Part shown: piece after piece, positions 17,697-25,720 of the stretch
How positions within the stretch are numbered: position 1 is the first letter of the stretch
Layout: each line of letters begins with the position of its first letter
Assembly (NCBI GenBank): GCA_001543015.1
Contig: LFLC01000015.1
Span: forward strand, 1-51,407
DNA: 51,407 nt
Reading direction: 5' to 3'
Source of the DNA: Nitrosopumilus sp. LS_AOA
GTDB taxonomy: Archaea; Thermoproteota; Nitrososphaeria; Nitrososphaerales; Nitrosopumilaceae
Translations under genes and position numbers: made by a program
Notes under the pieces: generated by a model
What the model saw: the letters and a program-made list of their open reading frames with translations, nothing else
The model's database searches: none
Told to the model about the DNA's origin: nothing

Positions 17697-18412
17697 TGGT
17701 AAGTATTGCAGGTAGTAAAAAACTCAAACGTCAAATGGCTCCATTGTTTTGGGGAATTACAAGAAAAGAAAAACGATTTGTAATTACAGTAAAACCAGGA
17801 CCACACAAAAAGAATAACGCCATTCCAACTGCAGTATTTCTAAGAGACACACTAAAGTTAGTTACAAGTCTTAGAGAAGCTAAAACTTCAATCTATTCAG
17901 GTAAAGTAAAAATTGATGGAGTAGTTAGAAAATCACTTCATCATGCAATAGGATTAATGGATGTAGTGGAATTAGAAAATGTTCCAGATATTTATCGTCT
18001 AGTTCCAACAGAAGGAAAACTCCTAAAACCAATTAAAATTAATGAATCAGAAAAATCAAAGAAAATTGTAAGAGTTGCTAGTAAAACCACACTTAACAAA
18101 GGAAAAACCCAGATAGGATTCCATGATGGTCGTTCAATAATTTCAGATACTAAAGTAAATGTTGGAGATACTTGTTTGATTCAAATTCCAGATGTAAAAA
18201 TTCTTGAAGTAATTAAATTAGAAGCAGGTAGTCAGGGTTTAGTTATACGTGGATCTAACTCTGGTCAAATTGGAAAAATTGAAGCAATTGAAGATGGAAC
18301 ATTCATCTTACCAAAAAGAGTTATTCTATCATTAGATGAAAGAAAAATTGAGATTCCAGCAGATATTATTATGCCAGTTGGTAAAGGGGAGCCAGTAATT
18401 CAAATAAAGTGA
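17696..18412 (+). CDS. rps4e: Ribosomal protein S4e (eS4)
   Basis: A 238-residue small-subunit protein restricted to archaea and eukaryotes. It has an S4-like RNA-binding segment (about 40-100; GKVKIDGVVRKSLHHAIGLMD) and a central domain plus KOW-like end. N-terminal KKLKRQMAPLFWGITRKE is diagnostic. The start overlaps the L24 stop by one base. Confidence 0.94.
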   Translation: MVSIAGSKKLKRQMAPLFWGITRKEKRFVITVKPGPHKKNNAIPTAVFLRDTLKLVTSLREAKTSIYSGKVKIDGVVRKSLHHAIGLMDVVELENVPDIYRLVPTEGKLLKPIKINESEKSKKIVRVASKTTLNKGKTQIGFHDGRSIISDTKVNVGDTCLIQIPDVKILEVIKLEAGSQGLVIRGSNSGQIGKIEAIEDGTFILPKRVILSLDERKIEIPADIIMPVGKGEPVIQIK

Positions 18413-18416
18413 TCAT

Positions 18417-18938
18417 ATGTCTCAAACAACAGAATCTCCAATGAAAAAAATTACACTAGATAAGATAGTTCTAAACATGGGTGTAGGTAAATCAGGCGAT
18501 ATAATTGAAGTTGCAAAAAGAGCACTAGAACAAATTTCAGGAAAAAAACCATCTACACGTAATGCAAAAGCACAACAAAGAGATTGGGGAGTAAGAAAAG
18601 GAGAACCAATAGGTGTTGCAGTTACAATTAGAGGTCAAGACGCCGTAGTTTTACTAAAAAGATTGTTAGATGCTAAAGGGAATTCACTTAAAGGTAAATC
18701 ATTTGATAACTTTGGTAACTTTTCATTTGGAATTAATGAACATATCGATATTCCAGATGTAAAATATGAACCATCAATTGGAATTTTAGGACTTGGTATT
18801 TCAATAGCATTATCTAGACCAGGTTACGGAATTAGAAAAAGAAGTAAACACAAAGCAAGTGTTGGGAAATCACACATCATTACAAGTCAAGAAGCAAAGG
18901 ATTATCTAGTAAAAGAATTTGGAGTGACAATAGCATAA
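18417..18938 (+). CDS. rpl5: Ribosomal protein L5 (uL5)
   Basis: A 173-residue protein that binds 5S rRNA in the central protuberance. Motifs: DKIVLNMGVGKSGD, KPSTRNAKAQQRDWGVRKGEPIG (archaeal form) and YGIRKRSKHKASVGKSH near the end. An ATG at 18444 could also serve, but 18417 is preceded by a short gap to S4e as expected. Its stop overlaps the S14 ATG. Confidence 0.94.
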   Translation: MSQTTESPMKKITLDKIVLNMGVGKSGDIIEVAKRALEQISGKKPSTRNAKAQQRDWGVRKGEPIGVAVTIRGQDAVVLLKRLLDAKGNSLKGKSFDNFGNFSFGINEHIDIPDVKYEPSIGILGLGISIALSRPGYGIRKRSKHKASVGKSHIITSQEAKDYLVKEFGVTIA

Positions 18939-19117
18939 TGGCAAAAGATAGATCCTACGAATTTACTGGAAGAAAGAAACATGACTTTGGTAGAGGTTCA
19001 AGATGGTGTAAAAGATGTGGAGATTATACAGCAGTTATTCAAAAATATAATTTAATGTTATGTAGACGATGCTTCAGAGAAGTAGCAATATCTTTAGGGT
19101 TTAGGAAAAATCGGTGA
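18938..19117 (+). CDS. rps14: Ribosomal protein S14 (uS14), zinc-binding
   Basis: A 59-residue small-subunit head protein, in frame from the ATG that overlaps the L5 stop to TGA. It contains a full zinc ribbon: C24, C27, C42 and C45 in SRWCKRCGDYTA and LMLCRRCFREVA. Its length and place between L5 and S8 fit archaeal S14. Confidence 0.95.
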   Translation: MAKDRSYEFTGRKKHDFGRGSRWCKRCGDYTAVIQKYNLMLCRRCFREVAISLGFRKNR

Positions 19118-19122
19118 TATAG

Positions 19123-19515
19123 ATGCCTTCAACTAATGTTTTAGCAAATTTGTTTGTAACACTATACAACAACGAAGCAAGAAGAAATACATCATGTGTC
19201 ATACTTCCAACATCAAAATTAGGAGTTGAAGTTCTAAAAACACTTCAAAAAGATGGGTATGTAGGTGAATTTGAACAAATTGATGATAAAAGAGGCGGTA
19301 AATTCAAAATCAAACTATTAGCAAAAATTACAAAATGTGGCGCAATTTCACCAAGATTCAAAGTAAAAACTGAAGAATACAATAGTTGGGAACAGCAATA
19401 CTTACCAGCATATGACAGAGGAATGTTACTAGTAACTACTAATCAAGGTGTGATGTCTCATCATGAAGCAATTAAAAAAGGAATTGGAGGATTTTTAATC
19501 GGATATGTCTACTAA
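19123..19515 (+). CDS. rps8: Ribosomal protein S8 (uS8)
   Basis: A 130-residue 16S rRNA-binding protein. Recognised from the N-terminal NVLANLFVTLYNNEARR and the C-terminal signature TTNQGVMSHHEAIKKGIGGFLIGYVY. It overlaps L6 by 11 nt. Confidence 0.94.
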   Translation: MPSTNVLANLFVTLYNNEARRNTSCVILPTSKLGVEVLKTLQKDGYVGEFEQIDDKRGGKFKIKLLAKITKCGAISPRFKVKTEEYNSWEQQYLPAYDRGMLLVTTNQGVMSHHEAIKKGIGGFLIGYVY

Positions 19516-20062
19516 GCAACTAGAAAAATTTCAAGATGCAGTAGATATTCCAGAAGGGGTTAAAGTTTCACAAAAAAAACACATGTTAACATTTGTAGGA
19601 CCATTAGGTAAAACCTACAAAAGTTTTAGAACTATTCCAGTTAATATTGAAATTTCTGAAAACAAAATTTTGCTAAAAGCACTAGGAACTAAAAAAAGAG
19701 ACTATGCAATATTACACACTGCAAGATCATTAATCAGAAATATTTGTGAAGGATTAATTGTAGGATATACAATAAAAATGAAAATTGTTTATGCACATTT
19801 TCCAGTTACAGTTAAAGTAGATGGAAAAGTTATCATCATTGAAAATTTTCAAGGAGAAAGGGCACCAAGAAAAACACATGTTGTAGGTAATACCAAAGTA
19901 ATGCCCAAAGGAGAAGATGTGATACTTACAGGTGAAGTTTGGACAGACATTACACAAACTGCAGCAAACATTGAATTGAAAACCAAAGTGAAAAATAAAG
20001 ATCATAGAGTTTTTCTTGATGGTATCTATGTATATGACAAGAAAAAAGGTATAGAAAAATAA
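19505..20062 (+). CDS. rpl6: Ribosomal protein L6 (uL6)
   Basis: A 185-residue large-subunit protein with two related domains, near the factor-binding site. It contains GYTIKMKIVYAHFPVTVKV and the final KDHRVFLDGIYVYDKKKG typical of archaeal L6. The cluster ends here: L32e, L19e, L18 and S5, which follow in many archaea, do not. Confidence 0.93.
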   Translation: MSTKQLEKFQDAVDIPEGVKVSQKKHMLTFVGPLGKTYKSFRTIPVNIEISENKILLKALGTKKRDYAILHTARSLIRNICEGLIVGYTIKMKIVYAHFPVTVKVDGKVIIIENFQGERAPRKTHVVGNTKVMPKGEDVILTGEVWTDITQTAANIELKTKVKNKDHRVFLDGIYVYDKKKGIEK

Positions 20063-20080
20063 TAGTTTCTAGTTTTTCTC

Positions 20081-20368
20081 ATGACCCTTGATCCTGAATT
20101 TGTAAAGCAGACAACTGATTTAATTGTGCAAACTTTAGAATTATACAAAACTGCTGGAGCATCCCCAAGAATTGGGGAGACATGGGATTGTAAAAGCATA
20201 GGGGATTTTTTGTGTGGATTCTTTGTTGGTGAAATGGTCGGTTCTGCACTAAGTGCTTTTCAAATTGTTCATCATAGGGAACCTACTGCAGATGAACATT
20301 TAGAAATAATAGAACTAGTTGAAAGTCATTCAATTGAAATTAAAGAATTTTTTGCAAAATTTAATTAA
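20081..20368 (+). CDS. Conserved hypothetical protein (95 aa)
   Basis: A short helical acidic protein 18 nt after L6 on the same strand. The central segment DFLCGFFVGEMVGSALSAFQ is hydrophobic but probably buried rather than membrane-spanning. Co-transcription with the ribosomal genes is likely from spacing. Family and function not recognised. Confidence 0.7.
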   Translation: MTLDPEFVKQTTDLIVQTLELYKTAGASPRIGETWDCKSIGDFLCGFFVGEMVGSALSAFQIVHHREPTADEHLEIIELVESHSIEIKEFFAKFN

Positions 20369-20406
20369 TCTTTAATCAATTATTACCAAAACACCAAAGT
20401 CGTAAA

Positions 20407-20414
20407 GATTAAAT
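20407..20414 (+). promoter_or_regulatory. TATA-like box of tRNA-Asn
   Basis: The box gattaaat ends 25 nt before the tRNA 5' end, standard spacing for archaeal tRNA promoters. Confidence 0.5.
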
Positions 20415-20439
20415 CACTTTTACCAAGGAACTAACTTGT

Positions 20440-20513
20440 GCCTCCCTAGCTCAGCGTGGTAGAGCATCCGGCTGTTAACCGGATGGTCACCAGTTCAAGT
20501 CTGGTGGGAGGCG
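20440..20513 (+). tRNA. tRNA-Asn (GTT)
   Basis: A complete cloverleaf. The acceptor stem gcctccc (20440-20446) pairs with gggaggc (20506-20512), with G as discriminator. The anticodon stem tccgg/ccgga encloses loop ctgttaa with anticodon GTT at 20474-20476. The T arm contains gttcaag. No intron is present, and CCA is not encoded. Confidence 0.95.
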
Positions 20514-20520
20514 CTTCTTA

Positions 20521-20542
20521 TTTCTAAACTCGAGTTTTGAAA
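20521..20542. repeat. Palindrome copy 1
   Basis: A 22-bp palindrome tttctaaactcgagttttgaaa, 10 of 11 pairs matched, beginning 7 nt after the tRNA. It is one of five related palindromes between 20.5 and 23.6 kb. Confidence 0.6.
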
Positions 20543-20590
20543 CATTATTTTTTCATACATGTAGTATAATCACTAGTCTAAATTTAATAT

Positions 20591-20614
20591 GTTTCTAAAT
20601 TCGAATATAGAAAC
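20591..20614. repeat. Palindrome copy 2
   Basis: A 24-bp palindrome, 11 of 12 pairs, of the gtttctaaattcgaa type. It lies upstream of the zinc-ribbon gene that starts at 20704. Confidence 0.65.
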
Positions 20615-20703
20615 ATTGATCTGTTGAAAGTAATTGGTGTACACTATTAGACAACATAGATCTAATAGATGATCGCACATATAGAATATGCAGGAGGTTT
20701 ACA

Positions 20704-20952
20704 TTGGTCAGAACTAGAAGAGCCAATAGATATTGTGTTGATTGTAGTGCAAGATTGGTGTATTATCCAAGATTATCAAACCCTAAAGCACCAAATGAAC
20801 ACAGAGTACTAGTTTATGCATGTCCTGATTGTACAGATGACTTTGAAAAACCAAAAATGTTCTCAATTAGACGCAATCAAGTAGAGGATCCATTAGAAAC
20901 AGTAGAAATAGAAATAACACAGTTACAGAAAAAAATAATTGTTGCAAAATAA
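20704..20952 (+). CDS. Small zinc-ribbon protein
   Basis: An 82-residue protein with two CxxC pairs (YCVDCSA near residue 11 and YACPDCTD near 40) that would bind one zinc ion. Its start is TTG, chosen because a strong Shine-Dalgarno-like caggaggt ends 6 nt upstream. Basic at the N-terminus, helical at the C-terminus. Role unknown; nucleic-acid binding is possible. Confidence 0.7.
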   Translation: MVRTRRANRYCVDCSARLVYYPRLSNPKAPNEHRVLVYACPDCTDDFEKPKMFSIRRNQVEDPLETVEIEITQLQKKIIVAK

Positions 20953-20964
20953 CCAGAAATAAAA

Positions 20965-21192
20965 ATGTCAAAAACTGAAAAACCAAGAAGTAATGTGTGG
21001 TATTTGTTACCAATACTTTTTGGGGTGATTGGCGGAATAATTGCATTTTTTATCATACGTAAAGATGATCCACGTAAAGCAAAAAATTGTCTTTATGTTG
21101 GGCTTATTTTGATGTTTATTGGAATTATGTTCAACATGTTAGTTACCCCATCAATTCCAGAGTTGGATTCAGGATTTAATATCAATATTTGA
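20965..21192 (+). CDS. Two-span small membrane protein
   Basis: A 75-residue protein with two hydrophobic helices (about 11-30 and 42-60) joined by a charged loop RKDDPRKAKN. The layout, a charged N-terminus before a Gly-rich first helix, is common among thaumarchaeal small membrane proteins. It follows the zinc-ribbon gene by 12 nt and is probably co-transcribed. No function recognised. Confidence 0.7.
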   Translation: MSKTEKPRSNVWYLLPILFGVIGGIIAFFIIRKDDPRKAKNCLYVGLILMFIGIMFNMLVTPSIPELDSGFNINI

Positions 21193-21228
21193 TATGGTGT
21201 ATTGATTTTCAAGCAGTAATTTTAATTA

Positions 21229-21250
21229 TTTCTAAACTCGAATTTAGAAA
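21229..21250. repeat. Palindrome copy 3
   Basis: A 22-bp palindrome tttctaaactcgaatttaga(aa), 10 of 11 pairs. It lies between two same-strand genes, about 55 nt before the start of the gene at 21304. Confidence 0.65.
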
Positions 21251-21303
21251 CATATTAAATTTAGACTAGTAATCCATATGATTTAGAATCATATAGAACT
21301 AGT

Positions 21304-21768
21304 TTGAATTATTTCATTATGAGTGCAGCTAGAATGCGTGATAATATGGAAAGATGGTTAATTCATGAAGGTCATTCGTTTGAAGAGATAAAAAATCCAG
21401 AAAATTCTTTCCAAATACTAGTAAAACATGCAGGGCAGTACGGCAACCCCGTAGAAATATTTGAACCAAAAGCACAACCAGGGATTATAGTAATAGGGGC
21501 CAAAATAATTTTGAAAACTAAACAAATTTCAAGATATATGGGATTTAATGAAGATGAAAAAAAGAGATTTGAGAGTAGAGTATTAGAATTTTGTAATTCA
21601 ATTCAAGCAATTAGCAAAGTAATCACAGAAGAAGGGAAACAAAAGGTGGGAGTTTATGTTGTATTAGATGACAAAGAAAACATCAATCAACAAAGTGTCT
21701 TTGATGCAATAGATAGATTATCAGAAATGTATGAAAAAACTTCCAGATATTTAATGAAAACATTCTAA
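21304..21768 (+). CDS. Conserved hypothetical protein (154 aa)
   Basis: A soluble alpha/beta protein. The N-terminal part reads MRDNMERWLIHEGHSFEEIK and resembles archaeal DUF2299-like proteins, whose fold recalls secretion chaperones; that resemblance is a weak recollection. An internal ATG at 21319 (MSAARMRD) may be the real start. Function unknown. Confidence 0.65.
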   Translation: MNYFIMSAARMRDNMERWLIHEGHSFEEIKNPENSFQILVKHAGQYGNPVEIFEPKAQPGIIVIGAKIILKTKQISRYMGFNEDEKKRFESRVLEFCNSIQAISKVITEEGKQKVGVYVVLDDKENINQQSVFDAIDRLSEMYEKTSRYLMKTF

Positions 21769-21829
21769 AAAAATAGACGATTTATCAGTTCTACGCGGGC
21801 CTTATATCAAAAATTGACTATTCAATATT

Positions 21830-21976
21830 ATGAAAACAAAAACATCAAAAGCAAAAGAATTAACCATATCAACTGCAGAACTGTCAAGATTTGGTATGGG
21901 TGTAATGAGTAGAGCACTCAAAATAGTAAACACTGCAAAAAAAGGTAAAATTACCATCAGACTAGAAAGAATCTAA
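21830..21976 (+). CDS. Small basic protein (48 aa)
   Basis: An ATG frame beginning MKTKTSKAKELTISTAELSR with a basic C-terminus. It is predicted helical, pI clearly high. The composition and the terminator-like hairpin 17 nt after its stop support a real gene. Function unknown. Confidence 0.55.
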   Translation: MKTKTSKAKELTISTAELSRFGMGVMSRALKIVNTAKKGKITIRLERI

Positions 21977-21993
21977 AATAAAGAATACTAGAT

Positions 21994-22018
21994 GGAGAGG
22001 AAAACCCCCTCCTTTTTT
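21994..22018 (+). terminator. GC-rich hairpin followed by T6
   Basis: The segment ggagagg (21994-22000) can pair with cccctcc (22006-22012) with one mismatch and is followed by six T. It would end transcription of the 48-aa gene. Confidence 0.45.
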
Positions 22019-22552
22019 ACATTAATTATCAGCAAAAAATAGCATTTTTGGCCAATTCTAAATTTAGAAATAGTTGATTTGTACAAAATTTCAATAAATT
22101 AATTGAACTACTCAAAAACCATCAAAATGGTGATTTTGTTCATATTATGCCTAGGCGTTAAACCCCCCTCAAAATTAGATGGTTTAGGCATAATGTGATT
22201 TTTCCAGAAACAGGTGTTTAGATGGGGGGTTGAACACTGGTGCCTAGCTGCAAAAGGCAACAGTGATTCCACCAAGGTCTCCCAGTAAAACATGTGTGAT
22301 CTTTTAGAGTTGTGCCTAAATGCTAAACCCCTCAAAAATGACCAAAAATTAGCTAAAATCACACCAATATCACATGATATTTTAGAACAAAAATTACCCA
22401 AAATGATTATTTTTTGATATAAAATGTGGTAAAAATATCGGCCCAAAATACTACAAAATATCGTATTTTTGTGCATTATTTATCATCCAAAAAAAAAGAT
22501 GTAGATAAAAAACCGAGATTAAACTATATACCAAAAAATTACCAAACCATTC
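22019..22552. other. Gene-poor stretch with inverted and direct repeats, possible structured RNA
   Basis: No convincing protein gene. Local composition is clearly more GC-rich than nearby DNA around 22140-22290. Perfect 10-bp arms attatgccta (22144-22153) and taggcataat (22185-22194) can pair; aacccccc (22161-22168) can pair with ggggggtt (22224-22231); tggtg (22238-22242) with cacca (22270-22274); gcc/ggc within that. A near-direct repeat of tgcctaggcgttaaaccccc returns at about 22314-22332 as tgcctaaatgctaaacccc. An RNA or a decayed mobile element are both possible. Confidence 0.45.
22056..22069. repeat. Palindrome copy 4 (short form)
   Basis: A perfect 14-bp palindrome ttctaaatttagaa. It is the same half-site as the other copies but without the central ttcgaa. 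Confidence 0.5.
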
Positions 22553-23038
22553 ATGGTAAGGTTTGGAATGGTAATTGTAATTGCTGCAGTAATCATATCC
22601 ATGTCTGCTGGAATGTACACATACTATCTATACCAAACAAACTACATCACAGCAAATGCTGGTGAATCAGTGATCGTTGGACCAGTACAATATACCATAT
22701 CATTTGAAGGAACACATGATGGAGATAAAGAAACAGTCCCTGAAAATACATTTGTGATGATTGGAATTTCTGCAGAAAATATCAGTGATGATAAAACCGT
22801 AATTTCGGGGGGACAATTTTACATTGTTGATGAAAAAAATCAGAAACATGAGGCAACTTATGGGGAGTTTTCATCAATAGACCTGCTCTTTGAAGGATTA
22901 GACCCAGGAAAACCAATTCAGAGAACTACACAATTTGATATTCCATTTGATGAGGATAGTCAATACAAAATAATTATCAGACCACAAAAAGAACAATCAA
23001 CAGTTGACACAGCTCTTATTTGTCTTACAAATTGTTGA
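22553..23038 (+). CDS. Membrane-anchored DUF4352-like protein
   Basis: A 161-residue protein with an N-terminal hydrophobic anchor (about 5-28) and a beta-sandwich domain outside the cell. The ENTFVMIGISAENISDDK segment and later YIVDEKNQKHEA resemble the DUF4352/immunoglobulin-like family. The last two cysteines (ALICLTNC) are close to the end. Possible starts are the ATG at 22553 or one at 22568. Confidence 0.65.
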   Translation: MVRFGMVIVIAAVIISMSAGMYTYYLYQTNYITANAGESVIVGPVQYTISFEGTHDGDKETVPENTFVMIGISAENISDDKTVISGGQFYIVDEKNQKHEATYGEFSSIDLLFEGLDPGKPIQRTTQFDIPFDEDSQYKIIIRPQKEQSTVDTALICLTNC

Positions 23039-23140
23039 TCGATATTTTTAGAAAATAAAAAAAGTGTCAAATTATACTATTATTAGCATAGTATTGTGTG
23101 ACGTTTACCATATAACTCACATGATTTTGGCAAAAAAACT

Positions 23141-23527
23141 ATGGCAATATCCAAAGCCAAAAGAGCAGAAGCAGCTAAAAAAGCAGCACGAAAGAGAAAT
23201 GCCGCAAATAAAGCAGCAGAAGCTACAAAAGCAGCAGCATCTCGTAAGAGAAAAGCAGCAGCAACTCGTAGGAAAAATGCAGGTAAAAGAGCAGCACCAA
23301 GACGTGCAGCACCTAAAAGAAAGGCAGCTCCTAAGAGAAAGGCAGCAGCTAAACGAAGAGCCGCTCCAAAGAGAAAGGCAGCAGTAAAACGCAGAGCCGC
23401 TCCAAAGAGAAAGGCAGCTCCTAAGAGAAAAGCAGCAGCTAAACGAAGAGCAGCTCCAAAGAGAAAGGCAGCAGTAAAACGCAGAGCCGCTCCAAAGAGA
23501 AAGGCAGCAGCAAGACGTCGTCGTTAA
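23141..23527 (+). CDS. Histone H1-like Lys/Arg/Ala-rich protein
   Basis: A 128-residue protein made almost entirely of Lys, Arg, Ala and Pro. It opens MAISKAKRAEAAKKAARKRN and continues as repeats of RRAAPKRKAA, with a 30-residue tandem unit present twice. Such composition is seen in eukaryotic H1 tails, bacterial Hc1/AlgP-like proteins and some archaeal proteins. It is expected to be disordered and to bind DNA or RNA. A palindrome follows 50 nt after the stop. Exact role unknown. Confidence 0.75.
   Translation: MAISKAKRAEAAKKAARKRNAANKAAEATKAAASRKRKAAATRRKNAGKRAAPRRAAPKRKAAPKRKAAAKRRAAPKRKAAVKRRAAPKRKAAPKRKAAAKRRAAPKRKAAVKRRAAPKRKAAARRRR
23324..23503 (+). repeat. Tandem 90-bp duplication inside the H1-like gene
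   Basis: The 90-bp unit at 23324-23413 is repeated at 23414-23503 with only two to three base changes, so the duplication is recent. It preserves the reading frame. Confidence 0.85.
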
Positions 23528-23574
23528 GCACTGTCCATACATCCTTTTTTATTACTTGACATACGTGATTAGTT

Positions 23575-23602
23575 ATGTTTCTAAATTCGAATTTAGAAAC
23601 AT
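23575..23602. repeat. Palindrome copy 5 (perfect, 28 bp)
   Basis: A perfect 28-bp palindrome: atgtttctaaattc followed by its exact complement. It lies between two convergent genes, the H1-like gene and the PPOX gene, so it could end both transcripts or bind a dimeric protein. Confidence 0.75.
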
Positions 23603-23611
23603 TCTAAACTA

Positions 23612-24016
23612 TTACTCTTGGATCTTTAATTCAGGTAAGATGAAAACTTTGTCTGGTTTTATTTTTAGAATAATTCTTTTTTCATCTGCTCGTTTGAATG
23701 GATATTTTTCCCGTCCCATGTATTGTTGTGTTAGTTTGTCTGCGTGAGTATAATCATAATCAGGAATTAATTCAGTAACGACTCCACGAATTGTCGTCAT
23801 GTCAAGTGGATTCTCATGTGATACAACTGAGACTGCAACTCGAGGATCACGTAGAATATTTTTGTGTTTTATTCTACCCTCTGCAGTATTAATCAAAATA
23901 TGGTCATCATCATAATTTGCCCAAACAGGGGAAACTTGTGGTGAGCCGTCTTTCATCACAGTTGCAATGAATACTAAATTCTTTGCAGAAAATAATTTGA
24001 TTGCTTTATCATCCAT
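23612..24016 (-). CDS. PPOX-class (FMN/F420-binding split-barrel) protein
   Basis: A 134-residue protein of the pyridoxamine-phosphate-oxidase-like fold. Visible patterns: LVFIATVMKDGSPQVSPVWANYD, then INTAEGRIKHKNILRDPRVAVSV. Members bind FMN or coenzyme F420 and reduce small substrates; F420 use is plausible for a thaumarchaeon but not proved by sequence. The start overlaps the stop of the regulator gene upstream, so the two are one operon. Confidence 0.85.
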   Translation of the reverse strand: MDDKAIKLFSAKNLVFIATVMKDGSPQVSPVWANYDDDHILINTAEGRIKHKNILRDPRVAVSVVSHENPLDMTTIRGVVTELIPDYDYTHADKLTQQYMGREKYPFKRADEKRIILKIKPDKVFILPELKIQE

Positions 24017-24651
24017 TATTTTTTGTCATTCTCAAAGATATTAGTCATGGCACGATTCATAATCTCCATAACTAAATATTGTGAATACCCTTCAGATTTT
24101 TTCCCTTTTAATTTACTAGTTTTTGGAGCTAATCCTTTTAGAATTTTTTCAATTTTTTCAGATGTATTCACAATGATTTTTGAATATTTAGAATCAAAAT
24201 CATCTGGTGTTTGAAAATCTAACAGTTTGGTTGATGTGCTGTAGAATTTTGTGATGGCACCACGTGATTCCTCAATTCGTGCAATTTCAATTAGACCAGA
24301 TACTTTTAGAATATCTAAATGATGGCGAATTGTAGTTAGGGCTTTTTTGATTCCAAATTTTTTTAGAGCAGTGCAGATTTGGTCAGCTGACAATGCTTGA
24401 CGATATAATAGCTCTACAATTTTTGCACGTGCAGGGTCTTCAATTGCTCGTGCGTGTTCAATACTTGTCGTAACAATACGATTTACTTTGATTTGCTTTT
24501 CTAGTAAGGTTGACATGCTGATTATACCCTCAAATAGTGATCTAAAAGATCCTCGTATCATATTTTTTTGTCTAATCGCATCAATTTTTTCTGATTCCAG
24601 AAATATTGATACCGCTACTAAAATTATTGTTAAGGATACTAAATTATCCAT
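24016..24651 (-). CDS. ArsR-like winged-helix regulator
   Basis: The winged helix lies about 65-135 of the longest frame: IEDPARAKIVELLYRQ, then ADQICTALKK and TTIRHHLDILKVSGLIEI, the recognition helix and wing. The N-terminal 45 residues are hydrophobic and may be a membrane anchor; alternatively the start is the ATG at 24516 (MSTLLEKQIKVNR). C-terminal helices probably dimerise. It is transcribed with the PPOX gene and may control it. Confidence 0.75.
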   Translation of the reverse strand: MDNLVSLTIILVAVSIFLESEKIDAIRQKNMIRGSFRSLFEGIISMSTLLEKQIKVNRIVTTSIEHARAIEDPARAKIVELLYRQALSADQICTALKKFGIKKALTTIRHHLDILKVSGLIEIARIEESRGAITKFYSTSTKLLDFQTPDDFDSKYSKIIVNTSEKIEKILKGLAPKTSKLKGKKSEGYSQYLVMEIMNRAMTNIFENDKK

Positions 24652-24883
24652 GGACTACTAAAAATATCATAATGCATCTAATAATTATCATACCACTATG
24701 ATTAACATAGTATCAATAATAGAAATATTGTAGCGGTTTTAAAAATATTGTAAAATATCAAAAAAATGAATTCTGAAAAGATGTGTCAGAAAATACACTA
24801 ACAAGGTATGAAATAGTACATAATCAAAAAATTAATTCGAGTTGAAAGTTAGCTTCTAGTCAACATTGAATGAATAAGGAGTA
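24652..24883. promoter_or_regulatory. Promoter region of the regulator-PPOX operon
   Basis: AT-rich, no gene. It contains repeated aatattgta and the near-palindrome actatgattaacatagt (about 24697-24713), which could be an operator. Inference only. Confidence 0.3.
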
Positions 24884-25720
24884 TTACAGGGAAGTTCCTG
24901 AAAGTTTTTCATATGCTGCAACATATCGTTGGGTCATTTTTGTAATAATTTCTTCTGGGATTTGTGGCGCTGTTGGTTCTTCACCTTTATTGCGTGCATC
25001 ATCAAATTGTTGTTGATATCCATTAGCAGTTAACCAATCACGTAAGAGTTGTTTGTCATATGCATCTTGAATTTTACCAACCTCAAAGGAATCTTTAGGC
25101 CATAATCTATACTCATCAGGACCAATTGAATCACCCAAAGTTATTTCTCCATTTAATAATCCAAATTCTAATTTTAAATCAGCTAGAATAAACCCAACAC
25201 CATCTGCAATCTCTGCCATCTTTTTGTAAATAGTGATTGATGTTTCTTTTAACCAGTCAAATTGCTCCTCAGTTACAAGATTCATTTCAAGTGCTTTGTT
25301 TTTATCAATTGGAGTATCGTGTTCAGACTTTGTAGTAGGATCAAAAAGGGGTTCAGGAAGTTTTGCAGCCATTGTAGTATCAGTTCCTTCTGGAACTGTA
25401 ACTTCCCCTTTTTTCCATCGATTAATCAAACTGCCATAAAAATAGCCTCGAACCACACATTCTATTGGAAGCATTTTCATCCTTTTTACAATTATTTCAT
25501 TATCTGATTCTCGTCGTACAAAATGATTTGGAGTATCTAGTTTATCAAACCAAAATTCTGCAAATTTACACAAAACTTTACCTTTTTCAGGAATATCTTG
25601 TTTAAATTTTACATCAAATGCAGATACCCTATTTGAGAATTTGAAAAGAATTGTTTTCCCATCTACTTCATAGAGATCCTTTACCTTTCCACTAGTAAGA
25701 AACTTCAATGATTTAGGCAT
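24884..25720 (-). CDS. purC: Phosphoribosylaminoimidazole-succinocarboxamide synthase
   Basis: This ATP-dependent cytosolic enzyme joins CAIR and aspartate to SAICAR in purine synthesis. The 278-residue protein shows the start GKVKDLYEVDGKTILFKFSNRVSAFDVK, the phosphate-binding VRGYFYGS loop, and DSIGPDEYRLWP near the end. Longer than the bacterial 240-residue form, nearer the archaeal/yeast type. It follows the purSQLF cluster but is separated by DUF427 and a gap. Confidence 0.95.
   Translation of the reverse strand: MPKSLKFLTSGKVKDLYEVDGKTILFKFSNRVSAFDVKFKQDIPEKGKVLCKFAEFWFDKLDTPNHFVRRESDNEIIVKRMKMLPIECVVRGYFYGSLINRWKKGEVTVPEGTDTTMAAKLPEPLFDPTTKSEHDTPIDKNKALEMNLVTEEQFDWLKETSITIYKKMAEIADGVGFILADLKLEFGLLNGEITLGDSIGPDEYRLWPKDSFEVGKIQDAYDKQLLRDWLTANGYQQQFDDARNKGEEPTAPQIPEEIITKMTQRYVAAYEKLSGTSL

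Noticed and set aside
22108-22476. A 122-residue minus-strand open frame
   Set aside because: Residue composition is not protein-like (many aromatic and Cys residues), and it crosses the foldable GC-rich island; no promoter or ribosome site supports it.
23117-23542. Long Cys/Ser-rich frame antisense to the H1-like gene
   Set aside because: Pure by-product of the Lys/Ala/Arg codon repeats on the other strand.
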